The translations under genes and the position numbers were made by a program. Source: DASUPK01 sp963728875 (GTDB lineage: Bacteria > Actinomycetota > Thermoleophilia > Solirubrobacterales > 70-9). From it: 64,000 bases of DNA. This document shows positions 35,122 to 43,119 of the stretch, one piece after another. The notes beneath the pieces were generated by a model. That model saw nothing but the letters and a program-made list of their open reading frames with translations, had not been told where the DNA came from and did no database searches. Position 1 is the first letter of the stretch. Each line of letters starts with the position of its first letter. Where the stretch lies: the NCBI GenBank assembly GCA_963728875.1, contig CAVSLJ010000006.1:26638-90637 (forward strand), in the 5' to 3' direction.

Positions 35122-36993
35122 CTAGCGCGCCGAGAGATCGGCGGTCAGGGATCGCTGCACCGCCGTGACCTCCCTGAATGCGTCCCGCAGATATCGCCGG
35201 GTGAGCGGATCGAGCCGCTTGGGGTCGATCCGGTTGTCCGGCTGGCGTCCCTGCTCGAGCTGGTCGACCTGATGCTCGAGCCGCAGCGCGCTGAAGAGCT
35301 CGAACGCCTCCTCGAGTATCCGCGCCTCGTCCCGTTCCAACATCCCTTCGCCGGTTGCGGCCCGTAGGCGCTCGAGGGTCGGGGTGATGCGGACATCTGC
35401 CCGGAGAGCTGCGTAGCGGGCGAGGTCGACGATCGGCAACAGCCCGCCGTGCTTGATGTCGAAGGTCCCCTTCTGCTCGCCGGAGCCCTCGACGACGATG
35501 TCGTGCCTGAAGCCCGTGGGGGGCTTCGCGGCCAGCGCCAGCCGCAGCATCCACCGCTCCAGCCTCTGCCGGTCGCCCTTCTCGAAGAGGAGCTGCTTGA
35601 CGTCGATACCCGTCGATTGGCCGTAGACGATGCGGCCGTCGAGCAGGATCGATATCGCGATCAGGACGCGGTTGTCACTCGGCCGGGTCAGCCACTGCTC
35701 GATCGCACGCTGCCAGTCCTCGATCGAGCTCGCCGAGAACGCACCGGAGGCGGTGACCCCGTGCGGGTCGAGGCGCCAGCCGATCACGCGCACGCAATCG
35801 GCGACGTGCGCCGCGAGGCCCCGCATGTAGTCCCCGATCCGGCTCGACGCCAGGGTGCGGCCGGCCTCCGAGAGCGGGTCATTTTCGGGCACGTCTCTCC
35901 ACGCCATGCCGGAGTCGACGTCAGAGGAGGGAACGGGCTCGCGTCTGCCGTGGCTGCCCAGGGACATCCAGCAGAACTCGGCGGGCGGCGGACCCTCGGT
36001 CTCGATGCCCAGCTCGATCATCCGGACGATCAGCGCATCGGCGACGGCCGAGGTCACCTCGCCTATCTGGAGCGGCGAAAGCTCCGCGCGATGGAGGGTG
36101 ACGACGGTCGAGTTCAGGCGGCCGGCGATGTTGCGGAGCTCGTCCTTGCTCTTGGCCTTTGCGATCGCCCGGCGCAGCACGAACGGGGATCCGGTCTCGG
36201 CAGCGACCAGGTCGATCGCGACGATCACGCCGATCACCTCGGATCGAGGAGAGAACACGGGAACGTGCCGAATGTCGTGATCGATCATGGTCAGCATGAC
36301 GTCAGCGCCCGTCTGATCGCCCGTCACGCCGAAGACGGGCGTCGTCATGGCCGCGCTCACCGGGTCGTCCGGTGAGAGGGGGCCCGCGACCACCATCGAG
36401 CGCAGATCGCTGTCGGTGACGATCCCGTAGTTGCCCTGCCCGAGCTCGACGATGATCGAGCTCACCTGCCGGGTGTCCATCAGCTTTGCCGCTTCGCGCA
36501 GCGTCGTGTCCGGGGTGCAGATCACCGGCGGGCGGAGCACCAGTGCGGAGGCGGGTTGCTGCGCAACCTCGGGGCTCGGCGGCGCGATCTCGTCCACGCG
36601 CCGGCGGTTTCGGTCGAGAAGCGAGCGGGTCAGGAACCGCAGGCTCGCGGGTTGGCCGAGCATCGGGACGACGTCATCCGCGTCCAGCGAGTAGCAGAGC
36701 GTGTCCTCGTGGGCCCTCGCCTCGTAACGGGAAGGAAGGCCGGAGAGCACCGAGGGGTGGCCGAACATCTCGCCCTCGCCGAGCAGGTCCACGGGCCTTC
36801 CCTGGTCGAGCAACTCGACCGATCCCCGCCTGACTATCCGGATCCGGCCTTGGGACAGCCTCCCCTGGGGAATGATCGTCGTGCCGGCGGGAAAGAACTC
36901 GACCTCGGTTCGGCTGGCGAGTTCCTCGAGGGCCTGCTCGTCGAGACCGCTGAAAGGGTCTCGCCCCCCCAGGAACTCGGCGATGTCGTGCAT
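35122..36993 (-). CDS. cNMP-binding / CBS pair / DUF294 nucleotidyltransferase-like protein
   Basis: The 623-aa protein joins a cyclic-nucleotide-binding domain (about 10-125, FPAGTTIIPQGRLSQGR, though the classical RA phosphate-binding motif is not obvious), two CBS repeats (about 155-275, VSSIIVELGQGNYGIVTDSDL), a DUF294 nucleotidyltransferase-like domain with LGSHGRREPVPSSDVDSGMA (GSxGR...DxD) and a helical DUF294_C domain. GlnD-like regulators share the nucleotidyltransferase motif. The protein probably senses nucleotides and modifies or binds an unknown partner. The genes for a STAS protein and an exonuclease flank it within 8 and 4 bp, so the three form an operon. Confidence 0.88.
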   Translation of the reverse strand: MHDIAEFLGGRDPFSGLDEQALEELASRTEVEFFPAGTTIIPQGRLSQGRIRIVRRGSVELLDQGRPVDLLGEGEMFGHPSVLSGLPSRYEARAHEDTLCYSLDADDVVPMLGQPASLRFLTRSLLDRNRRRVDEIAPPSPEVAQQPASALVLRPPVICTPDTTLREAAKLMDTRQVSSIIVELGQGNYGIVTDSDLRSMVVAGPLSPDDPVSAAMTTPVFGVTGDQTGADVMLTMIDHDIRHVPVFSPRSEVIGVIVAIDLVAAETGSPFVLRRAIAKAKSKDELRNIAGRLNSTVVTLHRAELSPLQIGEVTSAVADALIVRMIELGIETEGPPPAEFCWMSLGSHGRREPVPSSDVDSGMAWRDVPENDPLSEAGRTLASSRIGDYMRGLAAHVADCVRVIGWRLDPHGVTASGAFSASSIEDWQRAIEQWLTRPSDNRVLIAISILLDGRIVYGQSTGIDVKQLLFEKGDRQRLERWMLRLALAAKPPTGFRHDIVVEGSGEQKGTFDIKHGGLLPIVDLARYAALRADVRITPTLERLRAATGEGMLERDEARILEEAFELFSALRLEHQVDQLEQGRQPDNRIDPKRLDPLTRRYLRDAFREVTAVQRSLTADLSAR

Positions 36994-37001
36994 TCGCTAG
37001 G

Positions 37002-37382
37002 TCAGCCGGCGATCGCCGACGCGGCTTCCTCAACCGTCGGCCTGATTGGGATCACTCGATCGATGCCCATCACCGAGAGGATGCGGAGGATCTGCTCGGT
37101 GCCGGCCGCCACGGCCAGGTGTTCCGTTCCATCGTCGTGGTTCTGCGCCTCGCGCGAGAGCAGAAGGGCCCGCACCCCGCTCGAGTCGATGAACTCGCAC
37201 TCGGTCAGATCGACCACGATTCCCTTCGAATCGGCCGCAACGGCGGTCCGCAGCTCGCCGCGGAGCTCCTCCTCGTGGGACATGTCGACTTCGCCCGCGA
37301 CGCGAACGACGTATACGTCAGCAGGCCCGGGCCCCGAGTTGATCTCGAACTGCGGAATGTCTGCGCTTGGCGTTGCCGACAT
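37002..37382 (-). CDS. STAS domain anti-sigma factor antagonist-like protein
   Basis: The 126-aa protein is one STAS domain: strand VYVVRVAGEVDMSHEEEL and the phosphorylation loop LTECEFIDSSGVRALLLS, where S67 or S68 would be the target of an anti-sigma kinase. ATG 37382 has a strong GGGGGAG 3 bases upstream. No RsbW-type kinase or sigma factor lies nearby. It is the first gene of the STAS-DUF294-exonuclease group, 57 bp after a paralogous-family gene on the same strand. Confidence 0.88.
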   Translation of the reverse strand: MSATPSADIPQFEINSGPGPADVYVVRVAGEVDMSHEEELRGELRTAVAADSKGIVVDLTECEFIDSSGVRALLLSREAQNHDDGTEHLAVAAGTEQILRILSVMGIDRVIPIRPTVEEAASAIAG

Positions 37383-37439
37383 AGCTCCCCCTCGGACAAC
37401 TGAGGTCAGATACATGCTACTCGCGAGGGCCTCCAACAA

Positions 37440-37868
37440 CTAGCTGAGGTCGAGAGCGGTGCGTGCCTCCTCGACCGCTCCCTCCACGCTGCCCAGTGAC
37501 CCGAAGAACACCGGAGAGCCGCCGTCGCGCACCAGCCGGTCGGCCAGGATCACCCCGCGCGGGTTCACCGGTGCACTTCCCTCGAGGACGTCCGCGAGGT
37601 CCCGGATCTGCGATCGAGCCTTGACCAATTGGAAATCCCGGAGCACAAGCTGCGCCCGCATGAAGTTCATCCTGGCGTGCTCGGCTGCATCGAGCATCTC
37701 CCGGAGGGCCCGGGCGACGTCCGACCGGTTTTGGGGGTCGAGGAGCTCAGCGCTGCGGGCCCTGGTCAGCCTGCTCTCCTCGGGACGCTCACCCGCGAGC
37801 AAGCGCTCGTCGAGGCTGCGCGCCCTGAGTCTCGCCAGGGTCCGATCAACAAAGCCGGGGCTTCCCAC
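37440..37868 (-). CDS. Uncharacterised helical protein, paralogue 2
   Basis: The 142-aa product, starting at GTG, belongs to the same unnamed family as the proteins at 37912-38367 and 25528-26025. Shared blocks are LDERLLAGERPEES near residue 19, a helix ending ALREMLDAAE, and VNPRGVILADRLVRDGGS near residue 100. No signal peptide, membrane helix or catalytic motif is visible. It lies 57 bp before the STAS gene and 43 bp after its sister gene. Confidence 0.72.
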   Translation of the reverse strand: MGSPGFVDRTLARLRARSLDERLLAGERPEESRLTRARSAELLDPQNRSDVARALREMLDAAEHARMNFMRAQLVLRDFQLVKARSQIRDLADVLEGSAPVNPRGVILADRLVRDGGSPVFFGSLGSVEGAVEEARTALDLS

Positions 37869-37911
37869 GTCGCGGAGTCTTCCGTACCCGGCGGGACTTT
37901 GCCCGCCGTGG

Positions 37912-38367
37912 TCAGGTCAGAAGGAGCGCCGCGCGCGCATGGCGGACGGCGGTCTGGACGTCGTCCTCGGGTGCGTCCGCGTCCACCTTCACATCGCTGC
38001 GCCAGTAGACCGGCGAATCGCCGTCCCGGACGAGCCGGTCGGCCAGGATCACCCCACGTGGGCTGACCTCGTCATCCTCCTCCAGTTCCTCCGCCAGCTT
38101 GAGAATGAGTGGCTCGGTGTCCAGCACCTCGCGCGCCTTGACGGGAATCTCGGCGACGAACCGATTGGGGTGGGGCCGCTTGGCCGCCTGGAGCAGCCGT
38201 CGCAGGGCCTCAGCGAGCTTGGCGCGGTACCGGATGTCGAGCAGCCGCGCCAACCTCGCCCGTGCGACGGGATCGCCGTTCGGTGTACGGCCGGCCAGCA
38301 GTTGGTCATCGATTGCACGGCCGCGCAGCCTCGAGAGCACGCGATTCATCGGCAGGATCTTGCCCAC
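37912..38367 (-). CDS. Uncharacterised helical protein, paralogue 3
   Basis: The 151-aa product starts at GTG (an ATG six codons later is possible). It shares IDDQLLAGRTPNGDP, ALRRLLQAAKR and VSPRGVILADRLVRDGDSP with its neighbour; the tail is acidic (VKVDADAPEDDVQ). It lies 45 bp after the GGDEF-EAL gene on the same strand. The helical, soluble nature and its place among second-messenger, STAS and CBS proteins suggest a regulatory partner, but no function can be assigned. Confidence 0.72.
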   Translation of the reverse strand: MGKILPMNRVLSRLRGRAIDDQLLAGRTPNGDPVARARLARLLDIRYRAKLAEALRRLLQAAKRPHPNRFVAEIPVKAREVLDTEPLILKLAEELEEDDEVSPRGVILADRLVRDGDSPVYWRSDVKVDADAPEDDVQTAVRHARAALLLT

Positions 38368-38412
38368 AAACAGGCGATTGCAACCGTGCTTCGTCGTGCG
38401 GCTCGGGTCGGA

Positions 38413-40821
38413 TCAGCTGAGGACGGGCATCGGCTGCTCGAGCAGACGCTCGACGTGCGCGACCGGCACGGGCTCGGAGAAGTGGAAGCCCTGTGCGAAT
38501 CCGCAGCCGAGGGTGGCGGCCATTCGCACCTGATCCTCGGTCTCGATGCCCTCGGCGACGACACCGATGCCGATCGTCTCGGCCATCTCGCTCACCGCGC
38601 GGACGATCGCCGCGTCATGAGAGCCCTCGCTCAGGTTCTCCATGAAGGTGCGATCGAGCTTGATCATCGAGAGGGGGAGGCGCTTCAGGTAGCCGAGCGA
38701 GGAGAAGCCGACCCCGAAGTCGTCCAGGACCAGGCGGACGCCCAGGCCCTTCAGCGACTCCAGGGTGCGCTCGACGAAGGTGGTCTCGTCGAGCAGCGTC
38801 GTCTCCGTCAGCTCCAGCCAGAGGTTTGACGGATCGATCCTGTTCGCCCGTACCGAGCCCTCGATGTGCGAGAGCAGGTCCGGGTCCGCCAGCTGCCGGG
38901 CGGAGAGGTTGACCGCGACCGACACCGGCGCCTCGTCGGGGTGGAACTGCTGCCAGGCCGCCGCCTGGCGGCAGGCCTGCTCGATCACCCAGCGTCCGAT
39001 CGGAACGATCAGCCGCGACTCCTCCGCGACGGGGATGAAGGCGAGCGGGCCGACCATGCCCCGGTCCGGGTGGTTCCAGCGCAGCAGCGCCTCCATCGCG
39101 ACGATCGAGCCATCGCCGAGCTTGACCACGGGCTGGTAGTGGAGCTCGAGCTCCTCGCGCTGGATCGCGCGTCGCAGGTCGTTCTCGACCTGCATGTGCT
39201 CGATCACGCGGGAGCGCATGACCTCATCGAAGATCTCGTAGCCGCCGCGGCCGTGCTCCTTGGCGCGGTAGAGGGCCGAGTCGGCGTCGCGGATCAGGGA
39301 CTCTGGCGCCTCGCTGCCGCCGCCGATCGAGATGCCGATGCTGGCGCTGACGAAGTGCTCGCGCTCGCGCAGGATGAACGGCCTCGCCAGGGCCTCCGCG
39401 AACCGCTCGGCGATCCGGGTGGCGCCGCGCTCGTTGCCGACGTCCTCGGCCAGCACGGCGAACTCGTCCCCGCCGAACCGGGCGACCGTGTCGCCGGGGC
39501 GGAGCGCCTGCTCGAGACGCGGGGCGACCGCGGCGAGCAGCTCGTCGCCGGCGGCGTGCCCGAGGCTGTCGTTGACGAGCTTGAACTGGTCCAGGTCGAG
39601 GAAGAGGACCGAGACCGTGGTCTCGCGGCGGGCCGCCACCGAGAGCGCGTGCTCGAGCCGGTCGAGGAAGAGGTTGCGGTTCGGCAGGCCGGTGAGGGGG
39701 TCATGGAGCGCCTCGTGCTGCGTCCGCTCCTCCGTGCGCCGCCTCTCGATCGCGTTGGCGAGGACGTTGGCGATCGCCTGCATGAAGTTGACGTCCTCCT
39801 GGCTGAAGCCGTGCGATCGCCGCGAACCCGCGCCGATCACTCCATAGGGCTGACCCTTGCCCTTGATCAGGATCACCGCGGCGCTCTTCACCCCAAGCGC
39901 CCTCTGGAGCTCGGACTGCTCGAAGCGCGTCTCGTCGTCGAAGTCGTGCACGACGGTGGACTCGCCGGAGGAGAGGGCATAACCCGACTGCGAGCGATCA
40001 CCTGCCGGGACGGTCGCGTTTCCGATCAGCTTCTCCTCCACCCCGACGCCCGCGACCAGGACCAGCTCGCCGCGGTTCTCCGGCTTGAAGATGACCCCGT
40101 ATTCGATCTCGAGCACGTCGGCCACGATCCGGCAGGCCTCCTGGACGAGCTCGTCGATTCTCGCTCCCTCGATCGCAAGCTGGCCGAAGCTCGCCACCTC
40201 CCGCTGCTGGCGGGCCTGGAGCAGGCTGGTCTCCTCGCTGCGCTGTCGGGCAGCGGCTGTCGACTCCAGGACGGCGCGCCGCTCGGCCTGGTTGTGCGCC
40301 TCCCAGACCCCCATCATGGCGACGCAGCCCATCGCGAACAGCGCAAAGCCGGAGAGGGGGAACCCGCCCCCGACGCCGAAGGCGACCGCGAAGAAGGCGG
40401 TCAGACCCGCGATCACCACCGCGGCGATCGTCCGGGGCGGGTAGCAGAGGGCGGCGAACAGGACAGGGAGGACGAGGAGCAGCATGTACGCGCTCTGCGA
40501 GCCGCCGTCGAGCCCGGCGATCGTCGCGATCAGGACGATGTCAGCGATCGACCAGCCGACGAAGAACAGCTCCGAGTGGCGGCTGCGAACGATCCGCTCG
40601 TGAGGCAGGACCAGGATCAGTGGCACGCTGAACAGCCCGATTCCCAGCGTGACCAGGATCAGGGCGCTGTTCGGCTCGCCCCACCTGCTGGCTGCGTAGG
40701 CCGCGGCGCCCGTGCATCCGATCACCGTGAGCCAGAGACCCACCTTGACCGTGGACAGCCGGTGCTGGATTTCCTGTTCGCTGACGCCGCCGACGTCCGC
40801 CCGCCGTCTCTCCCTCACCAT
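38413..40821 (-). CDS. Membrane GGDEF-EAL cyclic-di-GMP enzyme with GAF domain
   Basis: The 802-aa protein has about six N-terminal membrane helices (residues ~20-185), a coiled coil, a GAF domain (~225-370), a GGDEF domain with intact RFGGDEFAVLAED, and an EAL domain with MEALLRW, LDDFGVGFSSLGYL and VAEGIETEDQ. Both catalytic signatures are complete, so it could make and break c-di-GMP. ATG 40821 is preferred: GGGAG lies upstream and the open frame above it has no conserved sequence. It heads a run of same-strand regulatory genes. Confidence 0.92.
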   Translation of the reverse strand: MVRERRRADVGGVSEQEIQHRLSTVKVGLWLTVIGCTGAAAYAASRWGEPNSALILVTLGIGLFSVPLILVLPHERIVRSRHSELFFVGWSIADIVLIATIAGLDGGSQSAYMLLLVLPVLFAALCYPPRTIAAVVIAGLTAFFAVAFGVGGGFPLSGFALFAMGCVAMMGVWEAHNQAERRAVLESTAAARQRSEETSLLQARQQREVASFGQLAIEGARIDELVQEACRIVADVLEIEYGVIFKPENRGELVLVAGVGVEEKLIGNATVPAGDRSQSGYALSSGESTVVHDFDDETRFEQSELQRALGVKSAAVILIKGKGQPYGVIGAGSRRSHGFSQEDVNFMQAIANVLANAIERRRTEERTQHEALHDPLTGLPNRNLFLDRLEHALSVAARRETTVSVLFLDLDQFKLVNDSLGHAAGDELLAAVAPRLEQALRPGDTVARFGGDEFAVLAEDVGNERGATRIAERFAEALARPFILREREHFVSASIGISIGGGSEAPESLIRDADSALYRAKEHGRGGYEIFDEVMRSRVIEHMQVENDLRRAIQREELELHYQPVVKLGDGSIVAMEALLRWNHPDRGMVGPLAFIPVAEESRLIVPIGRWVIEQACRQAAAWQQFHPDEAPVSVAVNLSARQLADPDLLSHIEGSVRANRIDPSNLWLELTETTLLDETTFVERTLESLKGLGVRLVLDDFGVGFSSLGYLKRLPLSMIKLDRTFMENLSEGSHDAAIVRAVSEMAETIGIGVVAEGIETEDQVRMAATLGCGFAQGFHFSEPVPVAHVERLLEQPMPVLS

Positions 40822-40839
40822 GCTGGAAGCTCCCTTTGC

Positions 40840-40911
40840 GATGGCTCCGATAGCTTGCCCGGGCAGCGGTGCAGCGTCATCCGCACTATCGGGGAGATAC
40901 CCAGAGCCATC
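40840..40911. promoter_or_regulatory. Nested inverted repeats between GGDEF-EAL and NTF2-like genes
   Basis: The 92-bp divergent spacer contains three dyads on one centre: outer arms GATGGCTC (40840-40847) and GAGCCATC (40904-40911), inner arms CCGATAG (40847-40853) and CTATCGG (40886-40892), and a palindrome TGCCCGGGCA (40856-40865) in the loop. All arms are perfect. This could be a folded 5' leader of either gene or stacked operator sites. I cannot match it to a known riboswitch. Confidence 0.45.
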
Positions 40912-40913
40912 AA

Positions 40914-41375
40914 ATGTACGACCAGCACGACGTCGAGACACTCGAGCGCCAGTTCAACGCTGCGATGGAGGAGGCCAATACGGGCTCGTCGCTTGAGGCT
41001 GTCAGGCGCATCTATGACGAGATCGGCAGTGGAGGCTCAGGGCTGGAGGCCCTTCTGCATCCCGACTTTCAGATCCGCATGGAAACGGTCTTCATCGACG
41101 GCAAGACCTACAAGGGCCTGCGCGGCTTCAAGAACTGGCGCGGCGACATGGAGGAGCTCTTCGAGTCCGACAGCTTCAGGCCCGAGGGCCTCCGCGCCGC
41201 GGCGGACGGCCGCTGGGTGGTCCTCGGCCGCCTGCAGATCACCGAGAAGGAGAGCGGGGACGAGCTCGACGTCCCGCTCGCCCACGTGCTCGAGCAGCGC
41301 GATCGCAAGGTCGCGAGCCTGACCGCCTACACGGAGCCCTCCGCGGCCCTCGAGTCGGTCGGCCTGCCCGTCTAG
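40914..41375 (+). CDS. NTF2/SnoaL-like protein
   Basis: The 153-aa NTF2-like protein has the helix ETLERQFNAAMEEANTG, a conserved LHPDFQIRMETVF strand, YKGLRGFKNWRGDMEELF, and the tail ALESVGLPV shared with the other NTF2-like proteins of this window. ATG 40914 is used; the frame upstream reads through the structured spacer and lacks conserved residues. The reaction is unknown. A repeat element begins at the stop codon. Confidence 0.8.
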   Translation: MYDQHDVETLERQFNAAMEEANTGSSLEAVRRIYDEIGSGGSGLEALLHPDFQIRMETVFIDGKTYKGLRGFKNWRGDMEELFESDSFRPEGLRAAADGRWVVLGRLQITEKESGDELDVPLAHVLEQRDRKVASLTAYTEPSAALESVGLPV

Positions 41376-41414
41376 CGGCCGCTGGTGGCCGCGACTTGAT
41401 GGCGAAGCCGTCAA
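41375..41414. repeat. Dispersed hairpin repeat, copy B (two hairpins)
   Basis: The element starts at the last base of the NTF2-like stop codon. It has GCGGCC-GCTGGT-GGCCGC (41375-41392), the joining GAC, and TTGATGGC-GAA-GCCGTCAA (41396-41414). The order and the joining bases match copy A at 16.7 kb; the third hairpin and the conserved CTTATGT box of copies A and C are missing. Confidence 0.68.
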
Positions 41415-41426
41415 TACAAACGCGAA

Positions 41427-41449
41427 CGGGCCCCGCTCAGAGGGGCCCG
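41427..41449. terminator. GC-rich bidirectional terminator hairpin
   Basis: CGGGCCCC and GGGGCCCG form a perfect 8-bp stem around a 7-base loop, extended by partial pairing of GCGA with TCGC. It lies between the convergent NTF2-like and secreted-protein genes. There is no T-tract, as is usual for high-GC actinobacterial terminators. Confidence 0.65.
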
Positions 41450-41509
41450 CTCGCTGGGGGGTATGGAGGCGTCTCTAATGACGCCGGCTTGTGTTCGGAC
41501 GAGTCTTGG

Positions 41510-42037
41510 TCAGGAGTTCGAGCCGCTCGAGCTCGTGCCCGAGTCGTTGCTCTGGTCCTGGTTCTGGCCCTTCTGAGCCGGCGGGGCGCCCGGGGGCGGA
41601 CCGCAGTGGAACGTGCCCACGCCGGGAGGACCTGCGTGCTGCATGCCCACCGGGAGCTTGTCCTTGCAGGCCTCATAGGCCTTCTGGATCTTCTCCCGAT
41701 CGGCCGCGCTGGGTGGCTTCGGCGGATTGCTCGGGTCGATGTCGCCCGGATCCGGAGGAGCGGGCGCGCCGTTGTCCTCCATGCACTTGCGGAAGTCCTC
41801 CATCTTCTGCTTGTCGGCGGCCGAGAGGTTCGGGCCGCGGAACATCATCACCCCGGGACCGCCGCCGGGCGGTCGGGCCTGGGCCGTCGCCGAGCCGCTG
41901 CTGTTGCTCGCGCTGCCGCTGCCGCTGTCCGCCATCGAGACGGCTGCCACGCCGACCGCGGTGATTCCCGCCGCCAGCAGGGACAGCCCCAGCGGGCCGA
42001 GCCTGATGGTCAATCCTCGCTTCCTCTTCTCCTTCAT
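41510..42037 (-). CDS. Secreted Pro/Gly-rich protein with CxxD/E helices, function unknown
   Basis: The 175-aa product has a signal peptide (KEKRKRG, then LGLSLLAAGITAVGVAAVS), a Ser/Gly-rich linker, and two similar helical units: AADKQKMEDFRKCMEDNG and AADREKIQKAYEACKDKLP, each with one Cys. Pro-rich stretches flank them and the tail is Ser/Asn-rich. Two-Cys helical repeats of this type occur in secreted actinobacterial proteins of unknown function. AGGAG precedes ATG 42037. Confidence 0.72.
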   Translation of the reverse strand: MKEKRKRGLTIRLGPLGLSLLAAGITAVGVAAVSMADSGSGSASNSSGSATAQARPPGGGPGVMMFRGPNLSAADKQKMEDFRKCMEDNGAPAPPDPGDIDPSNPPKPPSAADREKIQKAYEACKDKLPVGMQHAGPPGVGTFHCGPPPGAPPAQKGQNQDQSNDSGTSSSGSNS

Positions 42038-42121
42038 TGCCACTCCTGTCCGTCGCTTCCCGGAGTCGCCGGGCTCGACGACCATGAAGCCAGCCGGGTA
42101 TGAGAGGAGGCTGAGGAGGGG

Positions 42122-43036
42122 CTAAGAAGCGGCTTGAGCTTCGGGCGCGGAGGCACCGGCCGCCTTGGCGGCCTGGCGCTCCGGCGCGATCCGGATCACG
42201 TTCCAGGCGAGCCCGACCCGCTCCATCGCAGCGATCAGCAGGGCCGAGGGATCCAGCTCCCAGCGGCGCAGCCCGTGGACAGCGGAGCGCGGGAAGGCGT
42301 GGTGGTTGTGGTGCCAGGACTCGCCGAGGGAGGGGAGGGCGAGCCAGAAGACGTTGGTCGACTGGTCCTCGACCTCGAAGCGACGGGAGCCGAGGAAGTG
42401 GCACACCGAGTTGACGCTCCAGGTGACGTGGTGGACGAAGAAGATCCGCACCAGGCCGCCCCAGAGCAGGCCGGTGGCCGCGCCGAGCAGGGTCCCGGTG
42501 AGGAGGTAGCCGGCGGCGGCCGGGATGGCGAGGCCGAGCATCACGAGGCTGACGAAGCGCCGGTTGATCAGGCGCATGCCGCGGTCCTCCCAGAGGTCCG
42601 GCGCGTAGCGCTTCCAGTCGGCGCGGCCGTGCTCGGAGAGCAGCCAGCCCATGTGGGCGTGCCAGAGCCCGCGCAGGACGCCCATGACGCCGTCGCCGTG
42701 CCCGACGTGGGGGCTGTGCGGGTCCCCCTCGACGTCGGTGTGCGCATGGTGCTTGCGGTGGTCGGCGACCCAGGCGATCACCGGGCCCTGCACGGCCATC
42801 GAGCCCAGCCCCGCGAAGACGTATTCCGTCGGCTTGTGGGTTCGGAAGGAGCGGTGGGTGAGCATCCGGTGGTAGCCGACGGTGATTCCCGCCGCCGTAA
42901 TCACGTACATGACGCCGAACAGGGCCAGGTCGTGCCAGCTCACGACTTGACCCCAGAGCAGGACGATTGCCGCCAGGGTGGCGAGGAAGGGCACCACCAT
43001 GGCGCCCAGGTTCGCGATCTTGGCTGCCTGGTTCAT
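42122..43036 (-). CDS. Acyl-CoA / fatty-acid desaturase
   Basis: The 304-aa membrane di-iron desaturase has all three histidine boxes: HRMLTH (56-61), HRKHHAH (93-99) and WHHNHHAF (241-248), plus four hydrophobic spans. It is of the stearoyl-CoA delta-9 type that introduces a double bond into long acyl chains to adjust membrane fluidity. It is divergent from a PucR-family regulator, with inverted repeats between, so that regulator may control it. ATG 43036 gives a compact N-terminus; an in-frame ATG further up is not conserved. Confidence 0.92.
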   Translation of the reverse strand: MNQAAKIANLGAMVVPFLATLAAIVLLWGQVVSWHDLALFGVMYVITAAGITVGYHRMLTHRSFRTHKPTEYVFAGLGSMAVQGPVIAWVADHRKHHAHTDVEGDPHSPHVGHGDGVMGVLRGLWHAHMGWLLSEHGRADWKRYAPDLWEDRGMRLINRRFVSLVMLGLAIPAAAGYLLTGTLLGAATGLLWGGLVRIFFVHHVTWSVNSVCHFLGSRRFEVEDQSTNVFWLALPSLGESWHHNHHAFPRSAVHGLRRWELDPSALLIAAMERVGLAWNVIRIAPERQAAKAAGASAPEAQAAS

Positions 43037-43064
43037 GTGGCAAGCGTAGGCAGGGGCTGGCACA

Positions 43065-43119
43065 AAGAGTTAGCCTCAATGCCAACTCTTCGCCCCGTTT
43101 CTTGTCATCTGAATGACAA
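43065..43119. promoter_or_regulatory. Two dyads between desaturase and pucR-like genes
   Basis: The first dyad has 10-bp arms AAGAGTTAGC and GCCAACTCTT (one mismatch) around CTCAAT (43065-43090). The second has perfect arms TTGTCAT and ATGACAA around CTGA (43102-43119) and contains the regulator's ATG start codon at 43113. Such sites would let a dimeric regulator repress both itself and the desaturase. Confidence 0.5.

Noticed and set aside
38866..41322. 818-aa open frame on the plus strand
   Set aside because: It is antisense to the GGDEF-EAL gene, whose motifs are complete; the translation shows no domain.
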